Assembly: GCA_020137815.1 (NCBI GenBank)
Contig: CM035353.1
Span: 8,029,298 to 8,093,297 of the forward strand
Source: Hormiphora californensis
Taxonomy: Eukaryota > Ctenophora > Tentaculata > Cydippida > Pleurobrachiidae
Reading direction: 5' to 3'
Length of the DNA stretch: 64,000 bases
The notes under the pieces are model-generated. The model saw only the letters and a program-made list of their open reading frames with translations, was not told the DNA's origin and made no database searches. Shown one piece after another: positions 12,267 through 22,662 of the stretch. Position 1 is the first letter of the stretch. Each line of letters begins with the position of its first letter. A program made the position numbers and the translations under genes.

Positions 12267-12416
12267 CGACGTGAAATTTGACCTGGAATGAGGTGCGCAT
12301 CCAGAGATGTGCCGCAGTAAGCAAATGATGTCGCGCTTCAACTCTTCTCTCTCGTTAGTCTTTTGTGTCTCTGTCACTACGAATGCGCGCCTCATTCCAG
12401 GTCGAATTTCACGTCG
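12267..12416. repeat. 150-bp hairpin
   Basis: Arms of about 32 bases (CGACGTGAAATTTGACCTGG and AATGAGG...; reverse complement at 12384-12416) enclose a ~85-bp loop. It is probably a short non-autonomous element. Confidence 0.75.
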
Positions 12417-12430
12417 AGGTATGGCAATTA

Positions 12431-12572
12431 GAGTCCATTTTTTTTTCAACTGTTCACCCCCCAAAGTCGTGGGCGGAATTGTTTTGCGCGTATCACATGT
12501 TAACGTGTAGTGCGCGCAGCGTAAATTAAAATATCGCACGAGTGAGGGGTGAACAGTTGAATAAAAATGGAC
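12431..12572. repeat. 142-bp palindromic element
   Basis: Ends GTCCATTTTTTTTCAACTGT and complementary ACAGTTGAATAAAAATGGAC flank a core with the 12-bp palindrome CACATGTTAACGTG. A related, degraded copy with the same core lies at about 13165-13317. Confidence 0.7.
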
Positions 12573-12682
12573 TTTAAAGTCTGATTTTTAATAATGTGAA
12601 CGGGGGGCACGCAAAAAACTTTCCCACGCATCGTGGAAAAGTTTTTTTCTCAGTTGTTTCGATCATATCTCTGGCTCCTGAT

Positions 12683-13170
12683 ATACTCGAATTTTTTAAT
12701 CAAGGGACAGGGGGCCGCGCATTCAGAGGGGTCGCGCGGCTTTGTATTTGCGTGTGATAATCGAGATCAGTTCCTGGCATCTTAAGACTTGAACCCGGAA
12801 GCGTTAGAAAGATAAAGTCGGATTTTTTGAAACTGTCACCCCCCCTGGGTATTTTCAAATTTTGTAAATGGCCATAAATCGGTTCCTGAGAGATAGAGAC
12901 TTGAAATTTGGAGTCGAAAGATCTTGCTAAGTTCTTCCGAACCTCCAATTTCAAGTCTCTATCTTATCAGGAACCGGAGATATGGCAAAATTTGTTATTT
13001 CGGGGGGTGACAGTTTCAAAAATCCGACTTTAATTTTAAGACCTTTTCAACGCAACCAAGATCGAGTCTTTATCTTATCAGGAACAGAAGATATGATCGA
13101 AACGTTTAGCACGCGCAAAAAGACTTTTGTAATGGCGGCCCCTGTCCCTTGATAAAAATTCGACTATATA
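12683..13170. mobile_element. Palindromic element family C, filled copy
   Basis: Ends CGAATTTTTTAATCAAGGGA and the complement, flanked by TA. It is the reverse orientation of the copy at 13811-14078 but is interrupted by the family B MITE at 12813-13032. Outside that insertion, the two copies align base for base over most of their length. Confidence 0.85.
12813..13032. mobile_element. MITE family B copy inserted in family C
   Basis: A ~216-bp palindrome with ends AAGTCGGATTTTTTGAAACT and its complement, enclosing GTCACCCCCC/GGGGGGTGAC, is bracketed by TA. The uninterrupted family C copy at 13811-14078 shows the pre-insertion sequence with a single TA, so this is a TA-duplicating insertion. 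Confidence 0.9.
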
Positions 13171-13810
13171 TACTCCTTTTTTTTCATGTTCACCCCCAAA
13201 GTCGTGCGCGGAATTGTTTGCGCGTCTATCACATGTTAACGTGTAGCGCGCGCACGAAAGTTTTAAATTTCACTGAAATTTTCAATTTTGGGAACAGTTG
13301 AAAAAAAATGGACTTGACGTGGCGCATTGACGCAAAATAACAATTTTCGAAAACATGATTTTGCGTCATTGAGCCGGCTTACGTGGCGCATTGACGCAAA
13401 ATCAAAATTTTCGAAAAAATGTTTTTTTAAAAACATGTTTTTTTGAAACACGTTTTTTTTATTTTTCATTTTTTATTTTTTTTGATTTTGTGGTCAATGC
13501 GCCGCCATACTGGATAGCGCTGCCACATTAGCTTTTTCTCGCGCGCATTCGTTTATAAATGAAGAATCGGCTCAATTTTTCACTTTTTTTGACCAGTTTT
13601 TCACTTTTTGGCAAGTTTTCCCATTTTCTCTCTCTCTTAGTCCAAAAAGTGGGTCCTGGACCCATTGGACCAGCCTTGCTGGGTCCTGAATTATTTGTAA
13701 GATGCTAGTTATTTACTCGTACATACATGTAATTACATACTTCCAATTACTTCAGACCTCGAGAGCTTCGAACGCACCCTAGAAAACACTTTCTACTCCT
13801 TCCAATTGCT
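13170..13810. other. Repeat-derived non-coding stretch
   Basis: This contains a degraded copy of the 12431-12572 element and two copies of an ACGTGGCGCATTGACGCAAA motif (13317 and 13381 areas). No coding sequence is seen. Confidence 0.55.
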
Positions 13811-14078
13811 CTATAGTCGAATTTTTTAATCAAGGGGCCGCGCATTTACAAAGTCTTTTGCGCGTGCTAAATGTTTTCGCTCATATCTCCTTTCCTGATA
13901 AGATAAAGACTTGATCTTGGTTGCGTTGAAAAGGTCTTAAAATTATCTTTCCAAACGCTTCCGGGTTCAGCATCTTAGATTGCCAGGCACTTGATCTCGA
14001 TTGTCACGCGCAAATACAACGCCGCGCGACTCTCTGAATGCGCGGCCCCCTGTCCCTTGATTAAAAAATTCGACTTTA
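13811..14078. mobile_element. Palindromic element family C, empty copy
   Basis: Same family as 12683-13170 in opposite orientation, without the family B insertion. It reads straight through AAAATTATCTTTCCAAACGC where the other copy is interrupted. Confidence 0.85.
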
Positions 14079-14099
14079 AATACGTCAAAATATGTTTAA

Positions 14100-15086
14100 A
14101 TTATCATTTGGGATCATGCAGACCTTTTAATTACATGTAATACCCTTTAATTACATGTAATTACCCTTTAATTACATGTAATTACCTCCAATTACATTCC
14201 AATTACTTCAGCACCTCGAGAGCTTTCGAACGCACCCTAGAACGCCTTTCTACTCCTTCCAATTGCTCCAAATACGTCAAAATATGTTTAAATTATCATT
14301 TGGGGTCATGCAGACCTTTTAATTACATGTAATTACCCTTTAATTACATGTAATTACATGTAATTACTTCCAGTTACATTCCAATTACTTCAGCACCTCG
14401 AGAGCTTTCGAACGCACCCTAGAACACCTTTCTACTCCTTCTAATTGCCGAGTTCTGTATACCCCTTATTTTGACTGTTTTTCGCGTCCTACCCCTTATA
14501 GGTTTGGGTATGGCCATCGCCACATCCCCTATACGTCGCGGGACCTCGAGACCTTTCCAACGAGCCATAGAACACCTCTCTACTACTTCAGGGGGCTTCA
14601 AAACTTTCACTCTAAAAATATCTATGGTTTATGGTTATGGTTTACTCGACCAAAACGCGGAGTTTTTACGTCAGCCGACCCGAAACCGGATTAAATTTGG
14701 CCACCCGCTGGTCTCAGGGCCTCCAAATATGTCAAAATATGTCTGAATTGTCATTTGGGGTCATTTAGACCTTTTAATTACATGTAATTACCCTTTAATT
14801 ACATGTAATTACATTTTAATTACATGTAATTACTTTCAATTACATTCCAATTACTTCAGCACCTCGAGAGCTTTCGAACGCACCCTAGAACACCTTTCTA
14901 CTCCTTCCAATTGCCGAGTTCTGTATACCCCTTATTTTGACTGTTTTTCGCGTCCTACCCCTTATAGGTTTGGGTATGGCCATCGCCACACCCCCTATAC
15001 GTCGCGGGATCTCGAGACCTTTCCAACGAGCCATAGAACACCTCTCTACGACTTCAGGGGGCTTCAAAACTTTCACTCTAAAAATA
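14100..15086. repeat. Tandem duplication of a ~460-bp unit
   Basis: The segment 14400-14620 recurs almost exactly at 14866-15086, an offset of 466 bp; a partial third copy starts near 14100. Units include blocks of AATTACATGTAATTACC and ATGTCAAAATATGT. Frames found here repeat with the unit and show no coding features. Confidence 0.9.
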
Positions 15087-15126
15087 TCTATGGTTTATGG
15101 TTTATGGTTTATGGTTTATGGTTTAT

Positions 15127-15390
15127 GGTTTTTTTTTCATCTGGTATTAAGGGCCTGTCGGCTCGGCCCCGTTGTTTTAGTTTTAGGGGGGATGTTTTAG
15201 GGGGGATGGGTTGAGTTTGGGTTATATTCGGGTCGGGGGGCCTTGCCAGGCCCCGAATGGTTTTTTTTTCATCTGGTATTAAGGGCCTGTCGGCTCGGCC
15301 CCGTTGTTTTAGTTTTAGGGGGGATGTTTTAGGGGGGATGAGTTGAGTTTGGGTTATATTCGGGTCGGGGGGCCTTGCCAGGCCCCGAAT
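15127..15390 (+). repeat. Two direct copies of a 132-bp unit ending in a GC hairpin
   Basis: Copies at 15127-15258 and 15259-15390 are nearly identical and each ends in a TTCGGGTCGGGG...CCTTGCCAGGCCCCGAA hairpin. The same hairpin stands alone at 22388-22419. Confidence 0.9.
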
Positions 15391-15392
15391 AA

Positions 15393-15570
15393 TACCAAAT
15401 CGAGCTTCTAATACAAGATTCTATCATAATCGTGTTATAGTAAAGTTACTCTTCTAAAGGAGCGCGGTGTGAGGGGAGCTACTGCGTGTGTCCCGGAAAT
15501 GTTTGTCTTTCAGTCTTCCACTCCGCGTGTGGGAGAGAGAGAAAGAGGAAGAGAAAAAGGGAGAGAAAGG

Positions 15571-15612
<42 letters not shown>

Positions 15613-16560
15613 AGTGACAAGTAGGAAGTGCCCATTGGGTACTGCTGAACTGATGGGTGACAACATGCACAGTTGAATCTCAATCAGTAGTTTTCTGAAA
15701 GAAAGACAAGAACTATTATACTGGTGTATAATATGATGTTGTGATTTCCCATCTGACCCTTATTATATGTGGTCCATACTCAGGTCACACCTATTTTCTT
15801 GAAGCCCTTTTTATTTTACTAAGAGAGGGCCGAGCAAAGTCACACAAAGTCTTGTTACTAATATATAATATAAATTATCTATAACTATAAGGGTTATGAC
15901 TCCTACATTAGTAATAGTTGTGTGTGTGAGGGTAAATCAAACAAAGGAACGAAGAACTGCGTGTGTGTTTGAATCCCATGATGAGTCTCACCACACCATT
16001 TTACTGGTATTATACAGTGTGTGTGGTACAGTCGGACCCCGATTTAACGGCCCCCGATTTAACGGCAGCATAATCTTCCCCCGATATAGGAAATTAACAG
16101 TATTTGACCCCGATTTAGCGGACACCCCGATTTAACGGACAAAACCCTTTCCCCCGAGGGTGCCGTTAAATCGGGGTCCGACTGTACCTACTATTGACAG
16201 CTACTCAAACATTACTGGTACTCTTTCTAAACATGCTAAAGATCCCAGGAAATTTTAAAATTGGTTGAATTATAGCCAAGAAATGGCCAAGTTATGATCT
16301 AATTTTCAACACATAAATCCCTTTTTATTAGCCGTTGTTACTACTGAGAACGTTGGGCTCTGGTATACATAAAACTATACGAACCATTTATTCTGGAACC
16401 TCCCCAGTCCCCCATGAGGCTATGGCCTGACAGGGGTACTTTTAGGCAGGGCTGGCTCCAGGGGGGTGCACACTGCACACCCCCCCCCCCAAATTCTTGG
16501 CAGCGAAGCTTGAGACCATTTGGATTGGGAAACCACCCCAAAAATACAAAATTTTCAGCA
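15393..16560. repeat. Segmental duplicate, copy A (left part)
   Basis: Starting at AATACCAAATCGAGCTTCTA, this segment matches 25193-26100 over about 1 kb, including the AGCGCGGTGTGAGGGGAGCT block, a GA tract at ~15530-15608 and the CCCCAGTCC-containing end. Copy A has a family A MITE at 16027-16186. Copy B lacks it or is too degraded to show it. Confidence 0.85.
16027..16186. mobile_element. MITE family A copy
   Basis: TA-flanked ends ACAGTCGGACCCCGATTTAA and complement TTAAATCGGGGTCCGACTGT, with internal CCCGATTTAACGG repeats. Confidence 0.88.
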
Positions 16561-16599
16561 AATTTTTTGACTAATCACAACCGAATTTAAATCACCTAG

Positions 16600-19500
16600 T
16601 GAACATCACTGAGTGAGAGAGAGAGCATTATTGCATAATGCATTCATAAATGATTTGATTTGAAAAAGGTAAAATATAAAGATACATTGATACTTCATAC
16701 AAAACCCGACAGACTCTCTATTAAAATAGATGCCCAAGGCATGAGTGCTTACGTCTTAAATTTAGATAAAGTGTAAAAATGTAGTATAAAAATACGTCAT
16801 GTTAGCTATATACACACTCGATTAGAAATATATATTGGTTTAATAGTAATAAATTAAGTTAATAGGTTAATAAGTTCCGGAGTAACCCTTCCAAACCCAA
16901 ACCCTCCCTACCCCAGTCAGTGTCAACTGTCAATTTGTGTCAATTGGTATTGGCACATCACCGGGCAACAACTTTTAAGTTTCAAACATTTCGAACACAA
17001 CTCCAAACCCATCAACAATTTCTATGACCTCAAACTCCTAAAAACAATAAACATATTATACCATTTACAATTGTTGCCAAGTGATCCGCCAATGATAAGG
17101 AAAAAATTCAGACAGAAGGCTGGATACTAGATGCATTCCACAAATGCTTCTTAAGTTCTGAGGAAAATATCACATGGTCACTAATGCTACGAATATCATG
17201 CGGTAGGGAATTCCACTCTATGTGGGTACGGTAGAAAAATGAATCTTTAAAAACATATATTCTAGGGCGCTCATCACACACTACGTAAGTCGCGTCTTTG
17301 TTGATTTGTTGTCTTGTACGTGGTCGGTCATTGTCAACAGTTGGGTCAAAACGTCTCATGTAAGGGGGGGATTCTATTGGTATAAGCTTGTAAAGTATCT
17401 TATGGAACATTTTAAGATCATTATATAGGAACTTAGAAGACATGGGTAGGATCTTAAGTTCCTTGAGCCTAGTTACGTACACTTCGTTGCTGTAACTACA
17501 CTCCAATTCATTGAATACCCATTTTACGGCCCTTTTTTGCATCTTTTCAAATTTTTCAATACTAGATGCAGAAATGGGCCGCCATACTTCGCTACAGTGT
17601 TCATATAGTGACCTTACTAAACTAATGAAGAGAGTTTTGCGTTTTCTCTGCGACTGAACTAGGTCAGAACACGTTCTCCTCACTAGACCTAACCTCTGGG
17701 AAGATTTTGATAGGAGCTTGTTCTGATGGTGGGTTGACGAAAGTTTATTTGTAGTCAGAACACCCAGATCAGTCTCCGTTTGACTAGGACCTATTTGTGT
17801 GCTTCCCAGATGGTATGTTAAATGTACAGGATTTTGTTTTAGGGAACATCTAAGGAGCTTACACTTATCAGGATGAAAGTGTATTTTGTTATTCTCGCTC
17901 CAGATCAACAATCTATCTATGTCAGGTTGGAGACTATCTCCGCTACTTTTAATGATACGCCAGATTTTCATATCATCTGCATAAAGCCTTATATTTGTGT
18001 CCATTCCGACTTGATCCACTATATCGTTGATGAAAAGGACAAAGAGGAAGGGACCAAGTATAGAGCCTTGGGGGACTCCACTCCTAACTGAGCTCCAGTT
18101 TGAGAACTTTCCATCCAGTACAACCCTTTGTCGTCGGTCGGAAAGATACTCTTTGATAAATTGGAGCATTCTACCATTAATGTTATAGTCTACTTTAAGC
18201 TTTTTAAGAATCACATCATGAGAGACGCTGTCAAAAGCCTTTTTAAAATCAAAGAACACTATATCAGTCTGCAGACCTTTATTTAGGTTAAGGGCAAGAT
18301 CACAATTGAAGTCTATAAGCTGGGTACTGCAGGACTTAAGGGGAACGAACCCATGTTGAAACGGAGTTATTTTAGGAAGACAAACCCTATAAAGCCTCTC
18401 TCGAACTAACTTTTCTAAAACTTTCATTGTTAGGCAGGTTAAGGATATCGGCCTGTAGTTCTCGATGTTTGCCTTATCCCCTTTTTTATGAATGGGTACC
18501 ACATTGGCATTTTTCCATTCTTGGGGGAATTTACCCTCTCTATAGGATCTATTAAAAATTAGAGTTAAAGGGTATACAATGGATCGACAACACTTTTTTA
18601 GTAAAATACCCGGTATATTATCAGGACCTGTAGCTTTTGAGGGGTCAAGCTTACGTAGTATTTCTAGAACCTCATCGACATGAAACATTTCATCGTTAAA
18701 GTCGTTTTCATGATTACGTGTCACATCGATGTGTTCCTGGTAACTACTAGCTTCAGTAAACTGATCACTGAAAAAGGTGTTAAATATTTCGGCCTTTTCC
18801 ATGCTCTCAGTTCGAAACTTCTTCCCGTAGAACACAGTGTCAGGGATTCTAGAACTTGATTTCTGCGATTTCACATGCTTAAAAAACTTTTTGCTGACCT
18901 CAGCTGAGCTATTATTTTCATTTATAAACGGCATGTCATAATAGCTCCGTTCTTTTTCTAGTGACTGGGTTCTATACAAATCTTCTGTCTCGATGTGATA
19001 CCGCACCATACTTTCATTATCTGGGTGCTTTATCACATCAGCTCTTGCTCGGTCTAGGTCTTTTTTAAGTGATCTGAGCTCATCATCGTACCATGGTGGC
19101 TGTGAGCCCAGTTTCACTGACACAAGAGGCACATGCTTTCGGAGTGTAATATCAAGTCTTGACTTGAAGATCTGCCAGCATGCTTCAGCTGACATTCGCT
19201 CAAATCTACTCAACCAGTTCTCCGAAAGTAATTCTTCATCAAGTGCCTCCCAGTTTGCTTTTTTAAACGCAAACTTTTTAGTAGTGGTATACTTTGGTCG
19301 GATCTTTCTAATAGACAGATGACAATGTATAGTAAAATGATCCGACTTCATGAGCCCACTCTCAACCACGGAAACTTCAGAGAAAAGATTTTCGTTGCTG
19401 GTAAGTAGGAGATCTAGAATGTTTCCATCTTTGTGAGTTGGCTCATTTATCATGGCCTTAAGTCCCAGGGAATTGAATAGGTGAATATAATCTTCATGAA

Positions 19501-20150
19501 TTGAGCTGTTCGAAACAGGTAGATCCCAATCTTTGATAGTACTGAGATTGAGATCTCCAAAAATAGAGAGATTTTTATACTTCTTCATAAGATTAGTGTA
19601 ATACACTTCTACTCCTTTGAAGAAGTCTAATCCTGAGTAATCGTACCTGTACAGTGTGGAAAGGCAGATTGGTGTTGTATTTTTAGGTTTAAGGAGTATA
19701 GAAACTATAGGTAGTTCAGTTTTAGTATCAATCTGCTGAACCTCTACTCCTAAATCATTTTTGGCTAGAATCAACACACCACCACCACCACACTTTCCAT
19801 ACTTCTCCATATCCACTTTCGTTCTGTCTTTTCGGAATATGGAGTAGTACTTATCAGAGACAACTTCCCCATCTTGCACATGTTCATTGAGCCATGTCTC
19901 ATTTAACAGTACAATATCGGGAAGGTAGGTACTTAAATATCCCCTCAGTTCCTTAATCTTTGATATTTGGAACTGGGGCTGATCTCCCTTCATTGATTGC
20001 ATATGAATAAGACCATTCACATTGCAATATACTATGTTTATTTTGTTAGGTGTATCACCAGGCCCAGGATTCAGAATATTGGGCTGTGTACGAGCAATAA
20101 GGCTCCTAGCTAACGAGCATACATAAAACACACAGTTAATCTAGAAAGTA
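16600..20150 (-). mobile_element. LINE retrotransposon with intact 1007-aa endonuclease/RT ORF
   Basis: The ORF at 20131-17108 is uninterrupted. It begins with an apurinic-type endonuclease: NVNGL at residues ~37-41, LLNETWLNE at ~75-83, the catalytic GDLN at 192-195 and SDHF at 263-266. The reverse transcriptase follows: NYRPISLTCL ~558, FDFKKAFDSVSHD ~627, SGVPQGSILGP ~684 and the catalytic LYADD at 716-720. The C-terminal region carries no recognised extra domain. Architecture and motifs fit the L2/CR1/Jockey group. An ORF1 is not seen, and the element limits are approximate. The 41.2-43.5 kb copy is a close relative. Lack of stops or frameshifts suggests a recent copy, possibly still capable of movement. 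Confidence 0.93.
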
Positions 20151-20181
20151 GACGTCACAAATGATTAAGGGACCAGTTACA

Positions 20182-20372
20182 GATTTGGAACCGGGCGTCA
20201 GTTTCCTGATGGGAGAATTTTTGTGCACTGCTGACAATGAATCCTGCTCAACTCCCCATTCGTTCTAGCTGTAAATTTAGTCGCGCATTGTAAATTATGA
20301 CGCGCAGCATGGTTCAATCGGGATTCTACCATCAGGAATCTCCCATCAGGAAACTGACGCCCGGTTCCAAAT
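20182..20372. repeat. Hairpin just upstream of the LINE ORF
   Basis: Arms of ~35 bases (GATTTGGAACCGGGCGTCAG; complement at 20338-20372) enclose ~120 bp. GGGACCAGTTAC next to the left arm recalls the repeat at 2940-3110. Confidence 0.8.
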
Positions 20373-20459
20373 CCCTAAAATTTGCTTGAGCTCTTGGGTG
20401 GAGCTCCCTACGTGCCCTTCGGGCGCTCCGGTCGCAAATGCTACTATTAGGGAACACCC

Positions 20460-20760
20460 CCCCCCCAGAAATATCGGAGCCAGGTATCTGTATTTACCCT
20501 GATTTTGAGTATAAAGTGGGTCTAAGAGGGACACTTTGACATTGTCATCTGTGCGATACTATGCTGACACGTTTATAGATAATACATGCAATAGAACATA
20601 CTTTCTCTCCCTCTCCATCCCTCTCCCTCTCTCTCTCTCTCTCCCCCTCTAACCGCATATTCTGTTTTATGGTGGACAAGAGAGAAATCAAAGTGGTGCA
20701 GGGTAGAGAGGGTATTAGATTCTTAGAACTCGGTCAGTACTGAGAAGGGCACTCGGAGTG

Positions 20761-20838
<78 letters not shown>

Positions 20839-20890
20839 TTCAATGTAAAGGGGGGGGGGGGGGTGAGACGTAACATTTTGTAACTTGTGC
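20460..20890. repeat. Segmental duplicate, copy A (right part) with GA tract
   Basis: Sequence from about 20470 to 20760 (GGGTCTAAGAGGGACAC, AGATAATACATGCAATA, AGATTCTTAGAAC) matches 26110-26370. In copy B it follows directly on the part matching ~16440, so the 4 kb including the LINE is absent there. A pure (GA)n tract occupies ~20764-20838. Confidence 0.75.
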
Positions 20891-20996
20891 AGAACATTTT
20901 TTGTGCACGTTACATGTTACAAAAAATGTTAAAAAATGTAATAAATGTTACAAAAAATGACCAAACAATACTTTCTACTTCTAGCGTCAAATACAT

Positions 20997-21172
20997 TACA
21001 GTCGGACGCCGATTTACCGGGATACTCGGGGGAAAGGGTTTTGCCTGGTAAATCGGGGTGCCCGGTATATCGGGGTCAAATACCGTTATTTTCCCATATC
21101 GGGGGAAGTTTATCCTCCCGGTAAATCGGGGTTCCGGTAAATCGGGGTCCGGTAAATCGGGGTCCGACTGTA
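20997..21172. mobile_element. MITE family A copy
   Basis: TA-flanked, ends ACAGTCGGACGCCGATTTAC and GTAAATCGGGGTCCGACTGT. The right end has an extra partial repeat of CGGTAAATCGGGGTC. Confidence 0.88.
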
Positions 21173-21350
21173 TAATGAATTAGATCTTACATTGTTTTTG
21201 TATTTTGTATTAGACTGAACCTAAGTGAAACTGTTTCATATTGTTTGTTCAACCGTCAGAGCATTGTTGGCCTGACAGTTGTTCAACATATATCAGCTCA
21301 AAATCAAGTGTACGGACTTGTAACATTATGTTACATTTTGTAACATAGAA

Positions 21351-21354
21351 AGAA

Positions 21355-21450
<96 letters not shown>
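21351..21450. repeat. (GA)n microsatellite
   Basis: A long GA run. The Ser/Leu frames through it are artefacts. It is flanked by TAACATTTTGT-type short repeats shared with ~20880-20950. Confidence 0.95.
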
Positions 21451-21451
<1 letters not shown>

Positions 21452-21691
21452 AGAGATCGAACGTAATGGGGGGAGGGGGTGACATGGACACGTAACATTT
21501 TGTGACATGTGCAGAACATTTTTTGTGCACGTTACATGATACAAAATGTTACATAGTGTTTCAAAATGCTACGTGTACATTAGGCACTTGTGACAACCCC
21601 CACCCCCCCCCCACCCCCATAAGCAGACTCTTAGAGAAGAGAAAAATTAAGCTAAGCACTATCAAGAAGACTTCTTACACTCACAAGGTGG

Positions 21692-21699
21692 TTTAAATA
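21692..21699 (+). promoter_or_regulatory. TATA-like box of the secreted-peptide gene
   Basis: TTTAAATA stands 54 bases before the ATG at 21746. A start of transcription about 30 bases downstream would leave a leader of roughly 20-25 nt. Confidence 0.5.
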
Positions 21700-21745
21700 C
21701 CTCTCCAAATCCCCTTCAAATCAGTACTCACAACTACTACTAACT

Positions 21746-22309
21746 ATGAGGTTTACTTGTGTTCTTCTTATTGCCCTGTTCGGGCTATTTGCCCCTATTG
21801 ATGCTAGACGTTGTCAATTCCGACCAATGGGATGCTGGAGGGATAAGCCTGACCGTGCTATCCCACCTATGGAGGGATCTCACCCCGCTCTGAAGGGTAA
21901 CTACAAGGCTCGAGGAGATGCTGTCAGGAAATGTGCTGATGTCGCTGCTAGCAGGGGTATGTTATATCAGTCAATTAATTTACACTAACAATATCTACCA
22001 TTCCCGATTGGTAGCTCGCTACCTGTCTCTTGCCGGCGTATAAAACACGTCCAGAGGTTGGGAAAGAAAAAGGTACATGTAACCAATAATTCAAATTTCT
22101 GGCTCGATTTTTCCTGCTATAATAGTTATGCTAACAAAAACTATTTTTTAGGATTCCATGTATTCTCCGTCCAAGATGGAGGACAGTGTTTCAGTGGACC
22201 CCACGCTCAGAGGACCTTTAGGAAGCATGGACGTGCTAACAACTGCAGGGGAGGAAAGGGAGGACCCTGGGCCAACAATGTCTACCACCTCCATCACTGT
22301 CGTGGATAA
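21746..22309 (+). CDS. Small secreted six-cysteine protein (GCWRD type), two exons
   Basis: Exons 21746-21956 and 22152-22309 join in frame (AGG G/GTATG; TTTTTAG/GATTCC), giving 122 aa. The N-terminus is a textbook signal peptide (FTCVLLIALFGLFAPIDA) before RRCQFRPMGCWRDKPDRA. The mature part is basic and has six Cys, at the positions RRC, MGC, RKC, GQC, NNC and HHC. Motifs GCWRDxPDRAIP, ARGDAVRKCADVAASRGF, VFSVQDGGQC and GGPWANNVY recall a small extracellular domain that I remember from sponge and cnidarian secreted or lectin-like proteins; this is recall, not a search result. Its function is unknown. The six Cys suggest three disulphides. Exon 2 stops immediately after the domain, so the protein is a single-domain product. 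Confidence 0.85.
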
Positions 22310-22387
22310 ATTAATAATTTAGCAAGTTGTCTAACAAGTTGTCTAACAAAATATAATGTGTTTTTATTGCGTTGAGATTGGTCTATT

Positions 22388-22419
22388 TTCGGGTCGGGGG
22401 CCTTGCCAGGCCCCGAATA
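22388..22419. repeat. GC-rich hairpin shared with 15.2 kb
   Basis: TTCGGGTCGGGGG/CCTTGCCAGGCCCCGAA forms a stable stem-loop 79 bp past the secreted-peptide stop. Two further copies lie at 15227-15258 and 15359-15390. Confidence 0.8.
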
Positions 22420-22662
22420 CTGTCACTCACACCGTGCATATAATACACCTGGTACAAAATACAAACAAATTCACTGTCAACTGTCAGTTCGTGCTGAAAC
22501 TTGTCTCTGGCATTGTCATTTCTAAAAAATATCAGGTCGTGCATGACAATCATTCTACTCCCTTCTACACCCGTGCTGCTACAGCTGTAACTTACCCAAA
22601 CCCATTTCTGACATGTTTCTTTTATCGTCACACATTGTCACTGTAGTGTATCACATCTCAAT

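Noticed and set aside
12082-12324. Minus-strand exon candidate (NPNNFSSQVIALTLKFGRYE)
   Set aside because: The in-frame TAG comes directly before the only donor-like GT, and part of the frame lies in the hairpin at 12267-12416.
21326-21544. Ser/Leu-rich frames over GA/CT tracts (also near 600, 15500, 20800, 25300, 28700, 56300)
   Set aside because: Pure dinucleotide repeats stay open in several frames on both strands; there is no splice or family support.
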